Made by a program: the position numbers and the translations under genes. Positions 8,060-17,701 of a stretch of DNA of 40,821 nucleotides are shown here, piece after piece. The stretch comes from an uncultured Clostridium sp. (GTDB taxonomy: Bacteria > Bacillota > Clostridia > TANB77 > CAG-508), in NCBI GenBank assembly GCA_947575745.1, contig CANPOS010000016.1, positions 1 to 40,821 on the forward strand. The letters are read 5' to 3'. Position 1 is the stretch's first letter. Each line of letters begins with the position of its first letter. Below the pieces are notes generated by a model. It had not been told where the DNA came from, searched no databases, and worked only from the letters and a program-made list of their open reading frames with translations.

Positions 8060-8104
8060 CAAACAATTACTTTAGACGAAAATCTAAGTAATTGTTTGTT
8101 TTTA
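8060..8104 (+). terminator. Hairpin terminator right of the MNT/HEPN pair
   Basis: CAAACAATTACTT pairs with AAGTAATTGTTTG, followed by TTTTTATATATT. The stem matches that of the hairpin at 7054-7098. Confidence 0.7.
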
Positions 8105-8187
8105 TATATTTCCCACAAAAACCATACATAAATCTCTCGCACTCGTCATATAATTAATTATCACAAAAGAAGGGAGAAAGAAAAACA

Positions 8188-10809
8188 GTGGAACATTTAA
8201 TGTCAAAAGAAGAAATCAGGAGAAAACTTAAGACTAATTTTAATACAGGATTAACAGAAGAAGAAGCAAAAGAAAGACAAAAAGAGTATGGAAAAAATAA
8301 ATTAGCAGACAAGAAAAAAGAAAATATAGTTGTTAAGTTTTTAAAACAATTCAATGACTTCATGATAATAATACTAATAATTGCATCAGGAATATCAGGA
8401 GTAATGGCAAAGATAGACGGAACAGGAGACTACATTGAGTCTATCATAATAATTGCTATAGTTGTATTCAATGCAATAATGGGACTAGTTCAAGAAAACA
8501 AAGCAGAAAAGTCATTAGAAGCACTAAAGAAAATGTCAGCACCAGTATGTAAAGTAATAAGAAATGGCAAGCAAGAAATAATCCAAGGAGAAGATGTCGT
8601 ACCTGGGGATATAGTAGTTCTTGAAGCACGGAAACTATGTACCAGCAGATTGTAGATTAATAGAGAGCTTTAATTTAAAAATAGACGAATCAATTCTAAC
8701 AGGAGAAACAGTTCCAGCATCAAAAAATGCAGAAATTCAGTTAACATCAAGTGTAAGTGAAGCAGATATGTTAAATATGGCATTTGCAACAACAATAGTT
8801 ACAGGAGGACATGCCAAAGCAGTTGTAACAAAAACAGGGATGGAAACAAGAGTAGGAAGTATAGCAAAAATAATAATAACAGATGAAGCGCCACAAACAC
8901 CTATACAAAAGAAGCTAGAAGAAGTAGGAAAAACTTTAGGAATAGTTTGTTTAATAATATGTTTCTCAATATTCATAATAGGAATATTTAAAAATATATC
9001 AATAAAAGAAATGTTTATGACATCAATAGGACTTGCAGTTGCAGCAATACCAGAAGGATTACCAGCAATAGTTACAATAATGTTATCTATTGGAGTAACA
9101 AAAATGGCAAAGAAAAATGCAATAATTAGAAAACTTGCAGCAGTTGAAACACTTGGAAGTAGTAGCATAATTTGTTCAGACAAAACAGGAACATTAACAC
9201 AAAATAAAATGCAAGTGGTAGAAAGCTATGGAGATACAGCATTTGTACTAGAACTTGGAACAATGTGTACAGACTGTGAAATATCAGAAATGAAAGTAAC
9301 AGGAGATCCAACAGAAGTTGCAATAGTAAACAAAGCATTAGAATATGGCATAAGCAAAGAAAGGCTATATTCAAATATGGAAAGAATAAACGAAATACCA
9401 TTTGATTCAGACAGAAAATTAATGACAACTATACATAAAATAGGAAATAAATATAGAATAATCACAAAAGGAGCATTAGATATATTACTAAATAGATGTG
9501 TAAAAATATATCAAGAAGGAGATATAAGAGCAGTAACAGAAGCAGATAAAAAGACTATTCTAAGCAAAAATGCAAATATGGCAGATAAAGCACTAAGAGT
9601 ATTAGGAGTTGCATATACAGATGTAGAAAATTTACCTAAAAATATAGATTCAGAAAATATAGAAAATAATTTAACCTTTGTAGGGTTAATTGGGATGATA
9701 GATCCACCAAGAGAAGGAGTAAAAGAAGCTATAAGAACATGTAAAAATGCAGGAATAAAAACAGTAATGATAACAGGGGATCATATAGCAACAGCTAAAG
9801 CGATAGCAAGAGAATTAGGAATATTAGGGGCAAATTCACTTGCAATAACAGGACAAGAACTAGATAAAATACCACAAAATATTTTAGAAAGAGACATTAT
9901 GAAATATAGTGTATTTGCTAGAGTATCGCCAGAACACAAAGTAAGAATAGTAAAAGCATTTAGAAGTACAGGAAAAGTAGTTGCAATGACAGGAGATCGG
10001 AGTAAATGATGCGCCAGCATTAAAAAATGCAGATATAGGAATATCAATGGGACTAAATCGGAACTGATGTTGCAAAAAATGCATCAGACATGATATTAAC
10101 AGATGACAATTTTGTAACAATAGTAGAAGCAGTAAAACAAGGTAGAGGTATATATGAAAATATAAGAAAAGCAGTACATTTCCTAATTGCAACAAACATT
10201 GGAGAGATAGTAACAATATTTTTGGGACTTATTTTAGGAATGAATGCACCGCTTTTAGCAATACAACTATTATGGATAAACTTAGTTACAGACTCAATAC
10301 CAGCAATAGCATTAGGATTAGAACCAGAAGACAAAAATATTATGAATAGAAAGCCAAAAGATAGTAAATCAGGAATTTTCTCAGATGGTTTATGGGGAAA
10401 AATAATTGTAGAAGGTACAATGATAGGAGTTTTAACTTTATTCATATTTAGTATAGGAAATAAACTATTTGGACTAGAAGTTGCAAGAACAATGGCATTT
10501 GTATCATTAGGTATGATAGAATTAGTACATAGTTTTAATATAAGAAGTGAAGAATCGATATTTAAAGTAGGGTTATTCCATAATAAATATCTAGTAGGAG
10601 CATTTATAATAGGACTAATAATGCAATGCGGAATTGTCTTTGTTCCAGTAGCTGCTAAGATATTTGATTTAGTAGCTCTAACTCCAGTGCAATGGCTATA
10701 TGTAATAGGGGTATCCCTTGCACCAATTATTATAGTGGAATTGCAAAAAAAAGTTAATGAAGTATTGTTTGGCAAGACAGTATATGAGTACAAAGAAATA
10801 AGAAATTAG
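8188..10809 (+). CDS. Ca2+-transporting P-type ATPase (SERCA/PMR1-like), three CGGA frameshift sites
   Basis: A cation pump of the P2 class that exports Ca2+ (or Mn2+) at the cost of ATP. The composite is 872 residues after reading CGGA as Gly at 8629, 9998 and 10059. N-terminal cation-ATPase domain (1-65); actuator domain with LTGET (about 170); PEGLP metal-binding helix (about 290); phosphorylation site SDKTGTLTQNK (about 330); nucleotide-binding domain with KGALD; hinge with TGDGVNDAPALKNADIG (about 600-616); and the final helices with NLVTDSIPAIALGLEP. The restored glycines are in EAGNYVPAD, TGDGVNDAP and GLNGTDVAK, all near-invariant in this class. Without them the product would end before the phosphorylation domain. 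Start: GTG 8188, with ATG 8200 as an alternative. A terminator follows. Confidence 0.93.
8629..8632 (+). other. CGGA quadruplet / +1 shift site 5 (P-type ATPase)
   Basis: Context is GCA-CGGA-AAC. Gly restores EAGNYVPADCRL in the actuator domain; the zero frame stops eight codons after CGG. Confidence 0.85.
9998..10001 (+). other. CGGA quadruplet / +1 shift site 6 (P-type ATPase)
   Basis: Context is GAT-CGGA-GTA. Gly restores the catalytic hinge motif TGDGVNDAP; the zero frame stops two codons after CGG. The Gly is essentially invariant in P-type ATPases. Confidence 0.9.
10059..10062 (+). other. CGGA quadruplet / +1 shift site 7 (P-type ATPase)
   Basis: Context is AAT-CGGA-ACT. Gly restores MGLNGTDVAKNASDM; the zero frame is CGG AAC TGA. 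It lies only 61 bases after site 6, so two shifts are needed in close succession. Confidence 0.9.
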
Positions 10810-10830
10810 ATATAAAGTGATTATAAAAAA

Positions 10831-10866
10831 GCAAAGGATATAATTTTTAATTATATCCTTTGTTAT
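10831..10866 (+). terminator. Terminator of the P-type ATPase gene
   Basis: AAAGGATATAATT pairs with AATTATATCCTTT around three bases; the T-run is short. Confidence 0.6.
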
Positions 10867-10976
10867 AATATATTACCTATTCTTGAGTATTCTATTAAGC
10901 TAAATTTAATAATATTTATCTTGATTTATTAGAATCAATATAGTAGAATAAAAGATGTAATATGGGAGGAAGAACA

Positions 10977-13239
10977 TTGAATAAAACAAATGATATAGAA
11001 GATAAACTAAAGTATTTAAAATTAGATTTAAACAAGTTACCAGAATGTCTACTTGAGCAAATAGATGTAAATATAAAACCAGCAAGAAACTATGAAGAAA
11101 AGAAGTACAGAGTATATAAATACATACCAATAAGTAAAATAAATATATTACTTACAAGAGCAAATAGACTAAATACATTACAAGAAAAATGTGAAATGGC
11201 AGCTCCTTTGTATTCATATTTGATACCAGAAGACGAAGAAGGAATACTAAGACATACTATATTTTTAAATATGATAAAAAACATGAATATAGACGAAATA
11301 AAAGAAATAGAGTCAGAACAAGAAAAACTAAGAGAAGAAATACCATATAGAGTAAAATATAAAGAAAACTATTTATGGCAAATATACTATTCAGAATACA
11401 CAAAACAATATTATATGTTAGCGCCAATAGAAGATTTAGACTGTTCTTGCCTTTTTTATTTGATAAAAGAAAAGATAGAACATCAAAAAACAGGAAAAGA
11501 TAAAGAAATATTTGTTCCAGTAAGTTACCTAGACTATTCAAAAATGTATCTAACCAAATCACAAGTAGCAGATATAGAAAAATACATTTGGCAATTTACA
11601 AAAGAATGGCCAATAGTATATGAGGTGTATGACAAAAATGAAAATATGAGCTTTCAAATTGTAGGAGCAACAGAGGTTTATGAAAAAATATATAGTGTAT
11701 ATAAAATAGCACTTAATAGTTGTGAAGAATCAACTAGATTTTATAAACTCCTAAAAGCACTATTTATACTAGAAACAGAATTTCCAAATAGATATAAATT
11801 TGAAGTTAAAATTTCAGAAAATGGTGGTTTGGAATTTATTTATAATTCTAAAATCATAGATTATGATGGACTTGCGAAATTTATAAAAGAAGAATTTTTA
11901 AAACATAAACAAGAAAGTGAAAATTTACATGAAGACATAGTAAATTCAACTAGCAGATTAGAAGAATTAAAGTTAATAGAAAAAGATAAAGAAGAAGAAT
12001 ATAATATAAGGCAAAAACAAATAACACTATATTTAGAATGCAAAAAAAGCTTCTTTGGAAAAATTAGATATTATTTTAAAGGTAAAAAAGATAATGGCAA
12101 GGTAAAGAAAAAAAGAGAATTAACAGAAAGAATTGTAGAAAAACAGGAACCACAAGAAATAATGTACAATACAAAAGAATATTATACAATAGAAGATTTA
12201 GTAGATATAACTAAAATATTAGATAGGATAGAAACTCAAATCAAAAAAACAAATATGGATATAAAGGCATTAGAAGAAAAAATCGAAAGATTAACAAAGA
12301 AGATAGACAATGCCAGAAAATATATAGAAGAAATAGAAGAACACAAAAAGAGCATTTTTGAATTCTGGAGCTTTGTTAATAAAGACAATTTGCTTCGGCT
12401 TGAATGAAGGAGAAGCAGAAGAAATACCTCGTAAAGAGATAGAAAAGTCTTTTGACTATGAAGAAGATATAGAAGATCTTGGACGAAAGCTAGACAAGAA
12501 TAACAGAACAAATTATACAGAAGAAGAACTAGATAGTATTTTTGTAACATCAGATGCAAATGTATTGAAGAATATAAATTCTTTAAGAAGTGAAGAAAAT
12601 GAGGAATTTAAAGAAAGCATAGATGCATTAAAAAAAGAGGCATTATCAACAGAAATATTATTTTCTTCAGAAGAATTTGATATATTTGGTTCAATGTCAG
12701 AAGATCAGACAAAAATAAACGTTTTAGGAAATATTAAGCACAGAGAAATAAAAAAGAATAAGTTTAGAATACTAAATATAACTAAAAACACAAAAAATAC
12801 TCAATATGTAGAAAAAATCAAAGAAATAATGTCAGATATAGATAAAACATTGGACAAAGCAAAATTTGGAGTTAAATTAAAAGCATTCTATGCAAGCACT
12901 GAAAATCTAAACACAAGAGACTATAATATATTACACATAAATCCTAAAAACGCACTAGAAGAAGTAAAGGGATGTAACAAAATAAATTTATATAATATTA
13001 AACTAAATGAAAAAACAAAGGGGATTGCATTAACAAATATAGCATATTACAACAATAACAACAAAACTCTTCCACTTGGAATGAACATATCAGATAAAAT
13101 ATTAGTAGATATGAGTAAACTCAATCTAGAATTAAAAAAACAAAAGCTATTTAGAATAAACCAAGAAGTAGATGAATTAAGAGTAGAAACTAAAATAATA
13201 TGTGTATATGAATATGAAGTGATAAATACGGAGGAATAA
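10977..13239 (+). CDS. Long uncharacterised protein with coiled coil, one CGGC frameshift site
   Basis: Two ORFs join at CGGC 12396-12399, where the zero frame ends in CGG CTT GAA TGA. Reading Gly gives DNLLGLNEGEAEE and one 753-residue protein. The likely start is TTG 10977, well placed after GGGAGGAAGAACA; an in-frame ATG at 10962 overlaps that site and is less likely. The N-terminal ~300 residues look globular. Residues about 310-350 and 400-470 are Lys/Glu-rich and predicted coiled coil. The C-terminal part after the shift begins acidic and ends in a globular segment of about 180 residues. There is no signal peptide. No family is recognised. It directly precedes an amidase gene (two-base gap), suggesting an envelope-related operon. 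Confidence 0.75.
12396..12399 (+). other. CGGC quadruplet / +1 shift site 8 (long uncharacterised protein)
   Basis: Context is CTT-CGGC-TTG. This is the only CGGC case and shows that the fourth base is not restricted to A or T. The zero frame stops two codons after CGG. Confidence 0.75.
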
Positions 13240-13241
13240 AA

Positions 13242-14600
13242 GTGAGTCTCAAAAAGAAAAACGTTTTGAAGTTAGTAATTAGAATAGTTTCAATATTGAT
13301 AATTTTATTAATAGCTTTAATAGGAGCATATGTAGTTTATATTACAATTTCCCAAAAAGAGGAGATAAAAGATATATTTGAAAATGTAGAAGAAAAAGAA
13401 GTACTAGTTTCGGAATATATAGTATATGGAACACATTTAAACATAAAGGGAAATTTAGATGTAGAAGCTACTGATATAAAAGATATTAGTTTAGAGCTTA
13501 AAACATCAAAGGATGAAACTTCAAAAGAAATAAGACTAGAATATGATTTTACAGATAATGGGATTAATTTTTCTACCTCAGATTTAATTAATGAAGGAAT
13601 AGACTTAGAAAAGATAACTCCAGACACATATTATATATTTTTAAAACTTGAATATTTAGATGGTACATATAAGTATTATACATTAAAAGATAATACTAAC
13701 TATGAAAATAAAGAAATAGAGTATTACACTATTACCAAAAATGGTAAAAACAATAAAATAAATATAAAATTTGGAAAACATAACAAAGAAGAAAAACAAA
13801 AAGAATATATGACAATGAATGTGAAAAATTGTAAACTTCCAGACAATGTATATGATATAGTTATAGATCCAGGACATGGTGGTTCAGATTGTGGAGCTAA
13901 ATCAGGAGGATATCAGGAAGCGGATTTAACACTTAAAATTGCAAAATCAGTTACAGAAGAATTACAAAAACTTGGACTAAAAGTTAAAATGACAAGAGAT
14001 GGAACAGAAGGAGATGAATATTCTGTATATACTGTATATGATCAAGATGGAAGAGTAAATGTAGTTGGAGATTCAAAAGCAAAATATGTATTTTCTATAC
14101 ACTTAAATAGTGTTGAGCAAGCAAATTCTCAAAGTGGAGTAGAAATATATGCTCCAACAAAAATAAACTTAAAATATGCAAGAGCTTTTGCTGAAAATAT
14201 AGTAAAATCAGCAAATACAAGATATTCAAAATTAGATGTGAATTATAGAAAAGAAGATGGCATATATGTTAGAACTTTTACTGAGAAGGGAATAGAAGAT
14301 TCTGCAAAAGAAGCAAAAAAGAATGGGTATGAGCCATATAGTATTACAGAAGAAACACCTTATTTATACATGCTTAGAGAAACAGGAGGAATAGCAACAG
14401 GAGCATATGTAGATGGAAGAAATAAAAAATATGGAAAAAATCTATATAAAAATTCTAATATTGGAATTGAAGCGTATTTACTTGAATTAGGGTATATAAA
14501 TAATAGAACAGATTTAGCCAATATTTTAAATAATCAGCAAGGTTATGTAGATGGAATTATAAAAACAGTAAAAGAAGATATTTTAGGAGAACAATCATAG
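13242..14600 (+). CDS. N-acetylmuramoyl-L-alanine amidase (Amidase_3), membrane anchored
   Basis: Zn-dependent amidase that cuts the bond between muramic acid and the stem peptide. The 452-residue protein has a membrane segment at about 10-32, an extracytoplasmic spacer domain of about 150 residues, and the catalytic domain from about 205. That domain has VIDPGHGGSDCGA (first zinc His, about 211), a Glu in YQEADLTL, the third ligand in FSIHLNS (about 285) and the catalytic Glu in LLELGYINN (about 426). GTG 13242 follows GGAGGAATAAAA, only two bases after the preceding gene, so the two are probably co-transcribed. The frame is intact; CGG occurs only out of frame. Confidence 0.9.
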   Translation: MSLKKKNVLKLVIRIVSILIILLIALIGAYVVYITISQKEEIKDIFENVEEKEVLVSEYIVYGTHLNIKGNLDVEATDIKDISLELKTSKDETSKEIRLEYDFTDNGINFSTSDLINEGIDLEKITPDTYYIFLKLEYLDGTYKYYTLKDNTNYENKEIEYYTITKNGKNNKINIKFGKHNKEEKQKEYMTMNVKNCKLPDNVYDIVIDPGHGGSDCGAKSGGYQEADLTLKIAKSVTEELQKLGLKVKMTRDGTEGDEYSVYTVYDQDGRVNVVGDSKAKYVFSIHLNSVEQANSQSGVEIYAPTKINLKYARAFAENIVKSANTRYSKLDVNYRKEDGIYVRTFTEKGIEDSAKEAKKNGYEPYSITEETPYLYMLRETGGIATGAYVDGRNKKYGKNLYKNSNIGIEAYLLELGYINNRTDLANILNNQQGYVDGIIKTVKEDILGEQS

Positions 14601-14644
14601 AAGTGCAGTATCATAAGAAAAAAGTCAACATAACTTACGAAAAT

Positions 14645-14673
14645 TTGATAAAAATCAAAAAAAGTGCTATAAT
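14645..14673 (+). promoter_or_regulatory. Promoter of the GC-rich cassette gene at 14721
   Basis: TTGATA (14645-14650), a 17-base spacer and TATAAT (14668-14673). The promoter is AT-rich and host-like although the gene it drives is not. Confidence 0.65.
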
Positions 14674-14720
14674 TAAATTATGAATACCTTATTTGGTAAA
14701 TTTGAAGGGAGATTTGCATC

Positions 14721-15359
14721 ATGAAAACTATCGGAAAAGTACTTCGGAAACTCGTGGAAGTCCCAGAGATTGCAGGTTTTATCAGAGCATTGAAAATCAC
14801 TGGCAAAGTACTTCACAAACTCGTGGAACTGACTCCTGTGTTCGCAGTAGTCATCGTATTCATCATCAGCACTATCATCCTTCCTCCCGCATGCAAGTAT
14901 ACTTATCTCAGACATCAAATCTCCAAAGTTGAGAATAAAGCAGAAAAAGAGGGGCATTATATCGCGGGTAATATATTCAAGGAGGATTGGGGTGACGGTC
15001 GCAAAGAGAACCATGAAAGCTTGAATGCTCAGCTTGATGAGCTGGTTTGTACCTCCAAAGTCGCAAAATATTGCAGTGACAATGGCACACCTGGTTATAC
15101 TCCCAAGAGGGATATTCCTCTTTTAATTATGGGAGTAATGTGGATTTTGTCTATCCTCTGGATTGTAACATCCATCATTGCCGAGATTAGGCATAAGATG
15201 AGGACATACAACAAGAGAAAACAAGTAGTAGAGGAGAAACTGAAAAAATCCATCGAAGAAAGAAAACAGAAAGCAAAGGTGGAACGAAGCTTGGATTCCA
15301 TTAGAGTATCGGCAATTAAGGAAGAACTGTTTGTAAAAGACAGAAGTACAAACAATTGA
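14721..15359 (+). CDS. Two-helix membrane protein of unknown function (GC-richer cassette gene)
   Basis: A 212-residue protein. The cytoplasmic N-terminus carries an internal repeat (GKVLRKLVEV and GKVLHKLVEL, about residues 5-40). Membrane segments lie at about 39-57 and 133-154, with an exterior loop of about 75 residues between them and a basic helical tail. Codon use (CTC, GTG, CAG, TCC) and GC content differ sharply from the neighbours. Codon 9 is CGG (14745): the repeat shows it must be read in frame as a normal residue, while a CGGA glycine shift would end the protein after about 25 residues. GAAGGGAG precedes ATG 14721. A strong terminator follows, making a self-contained cassette. 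No family recognised. Confidence 0.65.
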   Translation: MKTIGKVLRKLVEVPEIAGFIRALKITGKVLHKLVELTPVFAVVIVFIISTIILPPACKYTYLRHQISKVENKAEKEGHYIAGNIFKEDWGDGRKENHESLNAQLDELVCTSKVAKYCSDNGTPGYTPKRDIPLLIMGVMWILSILWIVTSIIAEIRHKMRTYNKRKQVVEEKLKKSIEERKQKAKVERSLDSIRVSAIKEELFVKDRSTNN

Positions 15360-15366
15360 CAGCAAG

Positions 15367-15411
15367 GAAAAAGGTCACAACAAAGTCTTTATGGCTTATG
15401 TGACCTTTTCC
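15367..15411 (+). terminator. Terminator of the cassette gene
   Basis: AAAAAGGTCACA pairs with TGTGACCTTTT around a loop of about 20 bases that can pair further. Confidence 0.65.
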
Positions 15412-15443
15412 CACGTCTTGAAGAAAAGTAAAGAGCTAAAGTA

Positions 15444-15471
15444 TTGACAGTAGAAGTAAAAATATGATAAT
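15444..15471 (+). promoter_or_regulatory. Promoter of the tRNA-Leu locus
   Basis: A consensus TTGACA (15444-15449), a 16-base spacer and GATAAT (15466-15471), ahead of the tRNA remnants and the intact tRNA-Leu. Confidence 0.6.
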
Positions 15472-15495
15472 ATTAATTATAGAAAATTGAGAAAT

Positions 15496-15548
15496 GCCCG
15501 AATGGCGGAACTTGCTGAGGTTGTTCGAACAAAGTGAGTTACAACGTC
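15496..15548 (+). pseudogene. tRNA-Leu 5' remnant, copy 1
   Basis: It begins GCCCGAATGGCGGAACT, the typical acceptor and D-arm start of a tRNA-Leu, then loses tRNA character. There is no matching 3' acceptor strand downstream. Confidence 0.5.
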
Positions 15549-15589
15549 AGTATGTGTAGCAAATATCAAAAAAACTTAACTATATAAAT

Positions 15590-15637
15590 GCCCGAATGGC
15601 GGAACTGGCAGATGCACACGACTCAAAATCTAATAAA
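15590..15637 (+). pseudogene. tRNA-Leu 5' remnant, copy 2
   Basis: The same 17-base start is followed by a full D-arm (GGCAGATGCAC) and an anticodon-loop-like CTCAAAA, after which the sequence ends five bases before the intact tRNA-Leu. The 3' half is missing. Confidence 0.6.
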
Positions 15638-15642
15638 AACAT

Positions 15643-15725
15643 GTCGATGTGGCGAAATTGGTATACGCACAGGTCTCAAAAACCTGCGGGAAACCATGTG
15701 GGTTCGATTCCCACCATCGACACCA
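15643..15725 (+). tRNA. tRNA-Leu, anticodon CAA
   Basis: The acceptor stem GTCGATG pairs perfectly with CATCGAC, followed by discriminator A and an encoded CCA. The D-arm is GTGGCGAAATTGGTATACGC, the anticodon stem CAGGT/ACCTG encloses loop CTCAAAA (anticodon CAA, reads UUG), there is a class II variable arm, and the T-arm is GTGGG-TTCGATT-CCCAC. Length is 83 bases including CCA. Confidence 0.93.
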
Positions 15726-15812
15726 ACGACAATTTTCGTCGAACTTTTTGAAAGTCTTGATATAACTCAATTTTAAGACTATAAAAAATTTGATGAACAC
15801 AAAAATCTTATT

Positions 15813-15838
15813 CCAACTCTTAGGAGTTGGAGTTTTTT
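15813..15838 (+). terminator. Terminator after the tRNA-Leu
   Basis: CCAACTC pairs with GAGTTGG on a four-base loop, followed by seven T. Confidence 0.8.
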
Positions 15839-15841
15839 TGA

Positions 15842-16151
<310 letters not shown>

Positions 16152-16210
16152 GAGAAAACGACAAAACATTTTAGAGTTTTAAAAAATTATACTATATTGG
16201 TTTATTACGT

Positions 16211-16276
16211 AAGTAACAAGGTTCTCGGGTACCCACAAGCAATCTATGATTGCGTAAGTGGGTGAGGTTCTTATTT
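16211..16276 (+). repeat. Hairpin repeat, copy 1 (REP/MITE-like)
   Basis: Conserved arms AACAAGGTTCTCGGGTACCCAC and GTGGGTGAGGTTCTTATT flank a variable inner stem, GCAATC-TAT-GATTGC. A second copy lies in opposite orientation at 36455-36520 with the same arms but a different inner stem. Confidence 0.75.
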
Positions 16277-16325
16277 GTGTTTTTCAAGAGAATTAAAGAG
16301 ATAGTTAATAATAAATATAAAACTC

Positions 16326-16372
16326 TAAAGTGCTAATAGCCAAAACTATGCTATGTGGCACTTTTTTAGTTG
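16326..16372 (+). terminator. Hairpin with T-run
   Basis: AAAGTGC pairs with GCACTTT and is followed by more T. The surrounding bases 16152-16627 otherwise hold only the repeat, the recombinase remnant and a promoter. Confidence 0.5.
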
Positions 16373-16392
16373 CCTTTCTATTCATAATTTGA

Positions 16393-16488
<96 letters not shown>

Positions 16489-16518
16489 TCCATACAAAAG
16501 AAACACAGAAACAAAGCA

Positions 16519-16549
16519 AGGTAGATTATTCTATCTTGTTTTGTAAATT
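16519..16549 (+). terminator. Hairpin terminator before the acetyltransferase remnant
   Basis: CAAGGTAGA pairs with TCTATCTTG around TTAT, followed by TTTTG. Confidence 0.6.
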
Positions 16550-16551
16550 TG

Positions 16552-16580
16552 TTGAAAAAAGTATAAATTTATGATACTAT
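16552..16580 (+). promoter_or_regulatory. Promoter before the acetyltransferase remnant
   Basis: TTGAAA (16552-16557), a 17-base spacer and TACTAT (16575-16580). Confidence 0.5.
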
Positions 16581-16627
16581 TTATACGCACAAATAGTAAG
16601 TTATCGTTAAGGTTTGAGGAATAAGAA

Positions 16628-16997
16628 ATGACTGAAAAAGATAAAATGTTAGTAGGAGAAATATATGATGCTAATTATGATAAAGAATTAATAGAAGAAA
16701 GATTTAATACTAAAGATAAGTGTTTTGAATATAACAATGCAAAACCATCTGATATAGAAAAAAGAACTAAAATAATGAATGAAATATTAGGAAAGCATAA
16801 AAATACTTTTTATATTGAACCACCTTTTTTGTGATTATGGATATAATATTGAGGTTGGAGAGAATTTTTACTCTAATCATAATTTAGTATTATTAGATGG
16901 AAATAAAGTTACTTTTGGAGATAATGTTGTAAATAAATATATTCCATCAAATGTAGTAGCAGTAGGTAATCCTTGTAGAGTAATAAAACAATTATAA
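16628..16997 (+). pseudogene. Decayed maltose/galactoside O-acetyltransferase (hexapeptide family)
   Basis: The first part, from ATG 16628, is the normal N-terminus of a Maa/LacA-type acetyltransferase (MTEKDKMLVGEIYDAN, then NTFYIEPPF). The frame breaks in a T-run near 16825-16832, where one T too few turns PPFFCDYGYNI into a stop. Further on, FGDNV jumps directly to IPSNVVAVGNPCRVIKQL, so most of the left-handed beta-helix and its catalytic His are deleted. There is no CGG at the break, and the internal deletion shows this is ordinary decay. It helps calibrate the CGGN cases, which carry no second lesion. Confidence 0.85.
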
Positions 16998-17017
16998 ATT
17001 AAAATATAATAGGGGTC

Positions 17018-17701
17018 ATGGATATGAAATATAAAATTTTAATTGTTGATGATGAAGAAATGATAACAGATTTAATATCTTCACATCTGCAAAACTGTGG
17101 CTATAACACTTATATAGCAAATAATGTAAATGATGCTATGGAAGAATTAAGACATCAGCCAAATCTTATCATACTTGATATTAATATGCCTGGAACAAAT
17201 GGATTAGAGCTATGCCGTAATATACGAAATCATATATCTTGTCCTATTATTTTTTTGACAGCTCGCATTACAGAGCAAGATAAGATAAATGGATTTCAGT
17301 ATGGTGGAGATGACTATATTACTAAACCTTTTAGCCTTAAAGAATTAACAGCTCGTATTGAAGCACATTTACGCCGAGATGAGAGAAATAAAAATACTTT
17401 TTCCATTTTTACAACTCCTGATGGACTAATTGTTAATTTATCGAAACAAACAATATATTATGGCGATAAAGAAATACCCTTTTCAAAAAAAGAGTTTGAT
17501 TTAATAGAATATTTAATTACAAATAAAGGACAAGTTTTTGATAAAGAAAAAATTTATGAAACAGTATGGGGATATGATGCAGAAGGAGATAGTAATGTTG
17601 TAAAAGAACACATAAGAAAAATTCGTAATAAATTTCAAGAAATAACGGGAAACGATTATATTGAAACTGTTTGGGGAGTAGGTTATAGATGGAAAAATTA
17701 A
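17018..17701 (+). CDS. OmpR-family response regulator
   Basis: A 227-residue transcription regulator. The receiver domain (1-120) has the acidic pair DD11-12, phospho-acceptor D54 in LDINMPG, a Thr near 82 and Lys near 104 in TKPF. The winged-helix DNA-binding domain (about 130-225) ends with the usual ETVWGVGYRWKN. ATG 17018 and ATG 17024 are both possible. The 3' end overlaps the kinase gene by 13 bases. It probably controls the downstream ABC exporter, as in antimicrobial-peptide sensing systems, but this is inferred from order. Confidence 0.92.
   Translation: MDMKYKILIVDDEEMITDLISSHLQNCGYNTYIANNVNDAMEELRHQPNLIILDINMPGTNGLELCRNIRNHISCPIIFLTARITEQDKINGFQYGGDDYITKPFSLKELTARIEAHLRRDERNKNTFSIFTTPDGLIVNLSKQTIYYGDKEIPFSKKEFDLIEYLITNKGQVFDKEKIYETVWGYDAEGDSNVVKEHIRKIRNKFQEITGNDYIETVWGVGYRWKN

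Noticed and set aside
10053..10793. 246-codon minus-strand ORF opposite the ATPase C-terminus
   Set aside because: It is the complement of the membrane helices of the P-type ATPase and has no recognisable domain or start signal.
15590..15637. A second functional tRNA-Leu
   Set aside because: The 3' half and the matching acceptor strand are absent, and the intact tRNA starts only five bases later.
16815..16834. The break in the acetyltransferase as another recoding site
   Set aside because: There is no CGG; one T is missing from a T-run, and the gene also lacks most of its catalytic domain. It is a normal pseudogene.
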